A stretch of 17,288 bases of DNA from Pseudomonadota bacterium (GTDB taxonomy: Bacteria > Pseudomonadota > Alphaproteobacteria > Sphingomonadales > Sphingomonadaceae), in NCBI GenBank assembly GCA_947474905.1, contig CANJKQ010000001.1:1-17288 (forward strand). Direction: 5' to 3'. Position 1 is the stretch's first letter. Each line of letters starts with the position of its first letter. The notes under the pieces are model-generated. The model saw nothing but the letters and a program-made list of their open reading frames with translations. It had not been told where the DNA came from and did no database searches. The translations under genes were made by a program, and so were the position numbers. Shown here in pieces: positions 13,480-17,288 of the stretch.

Positions 13480-13959
13480 ATGATAAAGTCCTTGATCGTC
13501 GCCGCCGCTAGTGCCGCGACCATTTTCGCCGTCAGCGTGACCGCCGCGCCGTCGGCGCCGACCCGTCCGCTGGCCGCCAGCACGCGAGCGAACCTCGAAG
13601 CCGCAATGCACGGGGAGGCCTATGCCAACCTGAAGTATCTGCGGTATGCCGAGCAGGCGCAGGCGGCGGGCAAGCCCGAACTCGCCAAGCTCTTCCGCGC
13701 GTCGGCCAACGTCGAGGCCAACGAGCATTTCGATCGCGAAGCGCAGGCGTTGCGGCTCGGCAGCACCAATAGCGTGAACCTCGAGGACGCCATGAAGGGC
13801 GAGCACTACGAGAATGTCACGATGTACGTGAATTTCGCCAAGGAGGCGGAGGCGGCCGGCGACACCAAGGTGGCGCAGATGTTCCGCCAGATCGCGGTCG
13901 ACGAGGGCACGCATTACGCCGCTTACAAGGCTGCCCTGGCAAAGCTCCCCCGTCGCTGA
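13480..13959 (+). CDS. Secreted rubrerythrin/ferritin-like diiron protein
   Basis: The 159-residue protein starts at ATG 13480 with GGAG eight bases upstream. Residues 1-23 form a signal peptide (SLIVAAASAATIFAVSVTAA), so the product is probably periplasmic, unusual for the mostly cytoplasmic rubrerythrins. The rest is a four-helix bundle with duplicated diiron-ligand pattern: helix A Glu46 (HGEAYANLKY), helix B Glu79/His83 (VEANEHF), helix C Glu108 (GEHYENVTMY, also Glu111), helix D Glu142/His145 (DEGTHYAAY). Helix D has the standard ExxH; helix B spaces Glu and His one residue further apart unless Glu82 substitutes. No rubredoxin domain follows. Likely roles are peroxide reduction or iron oxidation/storage in the envelope. 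It is divergent from the PepSY/cytochrome/two-component operon and shares its operator motif. Confidence 0.88.
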   Translation: MIKSLIVAAASAATIFAVSVTAAPSAPTRPLAASTRANLEAAMHGEAYANLKYLRYAEQAQAAGKPELAKLFRASANVEANEHFDREAQALRLGSTNSVNLEDAMKGEHYENVTMYVNFAKEAEAAGDTKVAQMFRQIAVDEGTHYAAYKAALAKLPRR

Positions 13960-14370
13960 GCCAGCCGCAGGCGCCGGCCCCTCTATGCCCCCCGGCGGGC
14001 CGGCGCACGATCCAGCTATCAATATGTTTCGCGGATGAGCACCGCGCCGCCTAAGCCCATTCCGATCGGAGCCTCTTCCTGAATGAACGACCGGTTTCGC
14101 GGCGGAGCCAACGTGAACGAAAGTCCGATTTTTCGTTCGATCTCCCGAAGGTCGGCATTCTAATAGCGGCCAGAGTTTCGTGTTCAGGAAGTCAAAAAAA
14201 TCCGCTCTTAAACACCGGGTTATGGCGGCGGCGAGTTGCTTCGTCGAAACGTCGGGACTCTGCCCACAAACCGACGTTGGACGGAGGGGCGACGTAGCGA
14301 ATTCTGCAACGAACGCTACGCAAATTCCGCATCTGGCCGCCGCTGGCCGCTATCGCTGCGATCAGGATGT
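13960..14370. other. Intergenic region between the ferritin-like gene and tRNA-Arg
   Basis: No gene is supported. The contents are the hairpin at 13971-14006, a hairpin with GAACGAAA (14115-14122) and TTTCGTTC (14131-14138), and a small dyad CGTAGCG/CGCTACG around 14292-14320. Open frames here are short, conflict with each other, and some read into the tRNA. Confidence 0.4.
13971..14006 (+). terminator. Strong hairpin after the ferritin-like gene
   Basis: GCGCCGGCCC (13971-13980) and GGGCCGGCGC (13997-14006) form a perfect 10-bp stem with a 16-base loop, beginning 12 bp after the stop codon. No T-run follows, so termination may need Rho or depend on stem strength alone. Confidence 0.55.
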
Positions 14371-14447
14371 TGGCGCGCCCGACACGATTCGAACGTGTGG
14401 CCTCCACCTTCGGAGGGTGGCGCTCTATCCAGCTGAGCTACGGGCGC
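14371..14447 (-). tRNA. tRNA-Arg (anticodon CCG)
   Basis: The minus strand folds as a complete tRNA. The acceptor stem is GCGCCCG (14447-14441) with CGGGCGC, and CCA is encoded at the 3' end (14373-14371). The D arm is GCTC/GAGC around AGCTGGATA. The anticodon stem is CCACC/GGTGG around CTCCGAA, giving anticodon CCG at 14413-14411, which reads CGG (Arg). The T arm is ACACG/CGTGT around TTCGAAT. All stems pair perfectly, so the gene should be functional. A truncated relative lies 250 bp to the right. Confidence 0.97.
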
Positions 14448-14695
14448 ATCGATATTCAGATAATGTCCGAGATCGACCACGGTCAATCGCGAATTCTAGA
14501 ATCGACATGGCTCAAACGACGCGGGCTAAAGCCTCGCCGATCATCGCCATTCGTACTCCACAACCTCCTTTCGGTTTGCTTCCGTGGTGCTTCCGCGACC
14601 TCGAATGCGATTTTCGTGCTTCCTTTGAGTTTCGCCAATCGCTTGGTTTAACTCATTTTTCTCGACACTCACCGTTACGAGCTTGACAGGAGCCT

Positions 14696-14738
<43 letters not shown>

Positions 14739-14760
14739 ATCGCCTGGGGACCAGCGCCTA

Positions 14761-14781
14761 GCAAAGCGGCGCGGGCTTTGC
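14761..14781 (-). terminator. Hairpin downstream of the dapB-nth operon
   Basis: GCAAAGC (14761-14767) and GCTTTGC (14775-14781) form a perfect 7-bp stem with a 7-base loop, about 36 bp beyond the stop of the small secreted protein. A smaller GGGCActgCCC dyad lies closer to the gene. No T-run is seen, so the call is tentative. Confidence 0.3.
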
Positions 14782-14817
14782 CAGTCGTTAAGTTGCCCGG
14801 GCACTGCCCAAGCGCGA

Positions 14818-15192
14818 TCAACGATATTTCTTGTCGATCGTTACCGGCTGAAACTGGCCCAGCCCGCAGCTTGCACCGCCGACATCAGGCGGCGAGTGGA
14901 GCACCGTGATGATGTCGGTTGAACACAGCTCATTCTGGCTGGTCGCATAGCCAAATCGCTGCTCAAAGCCGAGTTCCGGGCACGAATAAGGCAAGCTGTT
15001 ACGATAGACCTTGCCGCCGCTCATCACAAAATCGATCACCTGATTGCTGCGCACCCGGCTTTCGCGGATCTGGATGATCGGGATGCAGCTGACCGGCTTG
15101 CCGTCGGGCACCGCTTCGGGGATTTTCGGCGCGTCAGCAGCCGCAATCAGCACGAGCGGCGCGAGCAGCATCAGGGCGATGGGCTTAGGCAT
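14818..15192 (-). CDS. Small secreted protein of unknown function after nth
   Basis: From ATG 15192 the protein has 124 residues, with a signal peptide (MPKPIALMLLAPLVLIAAADA, no lipobox cysteine) and a mature domain with four cysteines: VSCIPI, YSCPELGFEQRF, NELCSTDIITVL and GASCGLGQFQPVTI. The pattern (short Cys-containing entry strand, basic IRESRVRSNQVIDFVM, then GGKVYRNSLPYSCP) resembles small exported proteins I associate with sphingomonads, with no known function. The four cysteines may form two disulfides. The start overlaps the nth stop by 8 bp (ATG-CC-TAA), so it is translated as part of the nth operon. The frame extends further upstream but only as overlap with nth. Confidence 0.8.
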   Translation of the reverse strand: MPKPIALMLLAPLVLIAAADAPKIPEAVPDGKPVSCIPIIQIRESRVRSNQVIDFVMSGGKVYRNSLPYSCPELGFEQRFGYATSQNELCSTDIITVLHSPPDVGGASCGLGQFQPVTIDKKYR

Positions 15193-15862
15193 TGGCGGAG
15201 GCTCCCTTCGCTTTTGACGCGCGCGCGGGCGCGGGCGTCTTGGCCTTGAACGCACATAAATCGGCGACCGGACAGCGCCAGCATTCCGGCGACCGCGCTT
15301 TGCACACATATCGGCCAAGCAAGATTAACCAGTGATGAGCATGGACGCGGAACGGCGCGGGCGTCGCCTTGTCGAGCTTGAGTTCAACCGCGAGCGGTGT
15401 CTTGCCGCGGGCCAGGCCAGTGCGATTGCCGACGCGGAAGATATGGGTGTCGACCGCGAAAGTCTCCGCGCCATAGGCCACGTTCAGCACGACATTTGCG
15501 GTCTTGCGGCCGACCCCGGGCAGTTGCTCGAGCGCGTCGCGCGTCGTGGGAACCTCCCCGCCATATTGGTCGACCAGGATCTGGGAAAGCGCGATGACGT
15601 TCTTGGCCTTGGCATTGAACAGGCCGATGGTCTTGATGTGCTCCTTCAGCCCGTCTTCGCCAAGGACAAGCATCTCGGCGGGAGTCTTGACCTTCTCGAA
15701 CAACCGGCGCGTCGCCTTATTGACTCCGACATCGGTCGATTGTGCGGAAAGCACGACCGCGACCAGCAATTGATAGACGTTGCCGTAAGCGAGTTCGGTT
15801 TCCGGATGGGGATTGTCGGCGGCAAGACGCGCATAAAACTCGATCACCTGCGCCTTGTTCAT
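15185..15862 (-). CDS. nth: Endonuclease III, DNA glycosylase/AP lyase
   Basis: The 225-residue protein removes oxidised pyrimidines in base-excision repair. It has the helix-hairpin-helix LEQLPGVGRKTANVV with catalytic Lys120 and the essential Asp138 (AVDTHIFRV), numbered exactly as in E. coli Nth. The four [4Fe-4S] cysteines Cys187, Cys194, Cys197 and Cys203 (C-x6-C-x2-C-x5-C) are intact. A Lys/Ala-rich tail of about 20 residues follows the cluster. The start ATG 15862 lies 5 bp after the dapB stop and has a weak ribosome site, suggesting coupling. This dapB-nth arrangement is what I expect of a sphingomonad core genome. Confidence 0.97.
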   Translation of the reverse strand: MNKAQVIEFYARLAADNPHPETELAYGNVYQLLVAVVLSAQSTDVGVNKATRRLFEKVKTPAEMLVLGEDGLKEHIKTIGLFNAKAKNVIALSQILVDQYGGEVPTTRDALEQLPGVGRKTANVVLNVAYGAETFAVDTHIFRVGNRTGLARGKTPLAVELKLDKATPAPFRVHAHHWLILLGRYVCKARSPECWRCPVADLCAFKAKTPAPARASKAKGASANA

Positions 15863-15867
15863 CGCGA

Positions 15868-16596
15868 TTAAAGGCCAAGCACCTGGTTCATGTGATAACG
15901 CCCGGCGGGCTTGCCCGCGAGCCAGAGCGCGGCCGTAATCGCGCCATGGGCAAAGATCGCGCGGTCCTCGGCGCGATGGGTGAATTCCAGCCGCTCGCCA
16001 TTGCCGGCAAAGATGACGCTATGATCACCGGCGACGGTGCCGCCGCGCAGCGAGGCAAGGCCGATCGTTCCGGTGGCGCGATCGCCCGACAAGCCGGCGC
16101 GACCGATAACGCCAAGCTCGCCCAGCGTCGCCCCCCGCCCAGCGGCGGCGGCTTCGCCCAGCATCAGCCCGGTGCCGGAGGGCGCGTCGATCTTGGCGCG
16201 GTGATGCATTTCGACGATTTCGATATCCCAATCGGGCGACAACCGCTGCGCCGCGTCGCGCACCAGCTTGGCAAGCAAGGTGACGCCAAGCGAGGTATTG
16301 CCCGTCTGCAAAACGGCAATATCGCGCGCCGCTTCTTCAACCAGAGCGAGGTTGGCGGCGCCAAGACCGGTGGTGCCGATCAGGATGGGCGTGCCGGCCG
16401 CGCGCGCTGCCGCAAGATTGGCAGCCAAGGCGCCCGGCACGGTAAAGTCGACCAGAACATCGGCCGCCTTGGCCAGCGCGGCAGGGTCGCCGCCAGCGTC
16501 GATCCCCCCCGCCAGCGTCGCGCCATAATCGCCGATCAACGCGGCGATGGCGCGCCCCATCCGCCCGGCGCTTCCCAATATGCCGATTGCGGTCAT
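15868..16596 (-). CDS. dapB: 4-hydroxy-tetrahydrodipicolinate reductase
   Basis: The 242-residue enzyme reduces 4-hydroxy-tetrahydrodipicolinate with NAD(P)H in the diaminopimelate/lysine pathway. The Rossmann motif [13 protein letters not shown] is at residues 5-17, VDFTVP follows the cofactor domain, and IGTTG is near residue 73. The signature [16 protein letters not shown] contains the catalytic His pair and Lys and is intact. The C-terminus carries the usual [18 protein letters not shown]. Length is slightly short of the E. coli enzyme (273) but typical for the alphaproteobacterial type. Ribosome site AGGGA is about 11 bases before ATG 16596. The AIM24-like gene ends 66 bp upstream on the same strand and may share the transcript. 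Confidence 0.97.
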   Translation of the reverse strand: MTAIGILGSAGRMGRAIAALIGDYGATLAGGIDAGGDPAALAKAADVLVDFTVPGALAANLAAARAAGTPILIGTTGLGAANLALVEEAARDIAVLQTGNTSLGVTLLAKLVRDAAQRLSPDWDIEIVEMHHRAKIDAPSGTGLMLGEAAAAGRGATLGELGVIGRAGLSGDRATGTIGLASLRGGTVAGDHSVIFAGNGERLEFTHRAEDRAIFAHGAITAALWLAGKPAGRYHMNQVLGL

Positions 16597-16662
16597 TGCC
16601 AGATTCGTCCCTGCTGCTTCCCGCGCCGATCCATGGCAGAAGGCGCGCCAGGGGAACAGGCC

Positions 16663-17288
16663 TCAACTGTCGCTGGCACCCAAAATGCTGCCCAAAATAC
16701 CGCCAATTGCCGCGCCTGCCGCGCTGCCGCCCGCTAGGCCGCCGATCCCGGCGCCAATCCCGGCGCCGCGCGCCTCGCGATCGCCGGGCAAGTGCCGCGC
16801 GATTTCCTCGGCCAGGTTGAGAATGGGCATCGATTGCAGCCAGATTTTGCCGGGTCCGGTCAGTGTTGCGAGGAACAGCCCCTCGCCGCCGAACAGCACG
16901 TTGCGAAAGCCGCGCAGCATCTGGATGCTGGTCTGCACGCTTGGCTCCTGCATGCCGATATGGCCGGCATGGACGAGCAGTCGCTCCCCGGGGAGCAGGG
17001 TTTTTTCGACGACCTCACCCGACAAATCGAGGAACACGGTGCCCGGCCCGGTGACCTTCTGCAGGATAAACCCCTCGCCTGCGAACAGCCCGGCGCCAAA
17101 GCGCTGCTGAAACGCAATTTCCAGCTGCACCGACATTTCGGCGCACAGAAAGGTTTCCTTGCGGCAGATCAGCGATTGCTGCGGTTGCAGGTTGACCGCA
17201 ATGATCTGCCCCGGAAAGCGCGGCGCAAAGGCGACATGGCCGGGGGCATCGGCGGTAAATTCGGTGACGAACAGGCTGCCGCCCGACA
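16663..17288 (-). CDS. AIM24/TIGR00266-family protein (5' end off the window)
   Basis: The frame runs from the right edge to the stop at 16663, giving 207 complete residues. ATG 17136 is internal, because the preceding codons ([49 protein letters not shown]) continue the same beta-rich fold. The repeats typical of the family are visible: [82 protein letters not shown]. The family forms a double-stranded beta-helix trimer; function is unknown. The C-terminal ~35 residues are a Gly/Ala-rich glycine-zipper-like tail ([23 protein letters not shown]) that could associate with membrane. Confidence 0.88.
   Translation of the reverse strand, partial: SGGSLFVTEFTADAPGHVAFAPRFPGQIIAVNLQPQQSLICRKETFLCAEMSVQLEIAFQQRFGAGLFAGEGFILQKVTGPGTVFLDLSGEVVEKTLLPGERLLVHAGHIGMQEPSVQTSIQMLRGFRNVLFGGEGLFLATLTGPGKIWLQSMPILNLAEEIARHLPGDREARGAGIGAGIGGLAGGSAAGAAIGGILGSILGASDS

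Noticed and set aside
15742..16737. 331-residue plus-strand open frame opposite nth and dapB
   Set aside because: nth and dapB have all catalytic motifs on the other strand; this frame is Arg/Gly/Ala-rich shadow sequence.

Overview
The window reads as alphaproteobacterial DNA, most likely from a sphingomonad (Sphingomonas/Sphingopyxis-like). The basis is the dapB-nth gene pair with a small sphingomonad-style secreted protein at the right end, high G+C, and AGGAG-type ribosome sites. Left of about 9.6 kb the DNA looks somewhat less G+C-rich and carries genes of a rhizobial flavour (OprB-type porin fused to an Omp25-like barrel, MgtA, MgtC, PilZ). A truncated second tRNA-Arg at 14696-14738, next to an intact one at 14371-14447, suggests that the accessory region joins the core chromosome near 14.7 kb.

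Layout, left to right. 1-213 (-): N-terminus of a membrane protein cut by the window edge, possibly a sensor kinase. 304-1002 (-): MgtC/SapB protein. 1090-3248 (-): outer-membrane porin broken by an apparent one-base frameshift near 2930. 3810-6524 (-): MgtA-type Mg2+ P-type ATPase with a long structured leader. 6828-7124 (-): small conserved-looking protein. 7125-7709: no convincing gene, but an A+T-rich, operator-like repeat cluster. 7710-7970 (+): small membrane protein. 8116-8361 (+): PilZ-domain protein. 8362-8892: no gene seen.

8893-13287 (-) holds six genes, in transcription order: PepSY protein, cytochrome b, OmpR-family response regulator, histidine kinase, a second cytochrome b, and a VIT/CCC1-type Fe/Mn transporter. 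A secreted rubrerythrin/ferritin-like protein (13480-13959, +) is divergent from them. The same direct repeat, GTCAGG-N5-GTCAGG with an 11-bp period, occurs upstream of the PepSY operon, upstream of the ferritin-like gene, and between the kinase gene and the second cytochrome gene, each time oriented toward the gene it precedes. I infer that the response regulator binds these sites and controls an envelope redox/iron module made of a periplasmic diiron protein, two membrane cytochromes, a PepSY protein and a metal transporter. This is the most interesting system in the window.

13960-14817 holds the tRNA-Arg pair and otherwise non-coding DNA. 14818-17288 (-) looks like core genome: AIM24-like protein (5' end off the window), dapB, nth and a small secreted protein. 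No transposase, integrase or CRISPR array was seen.
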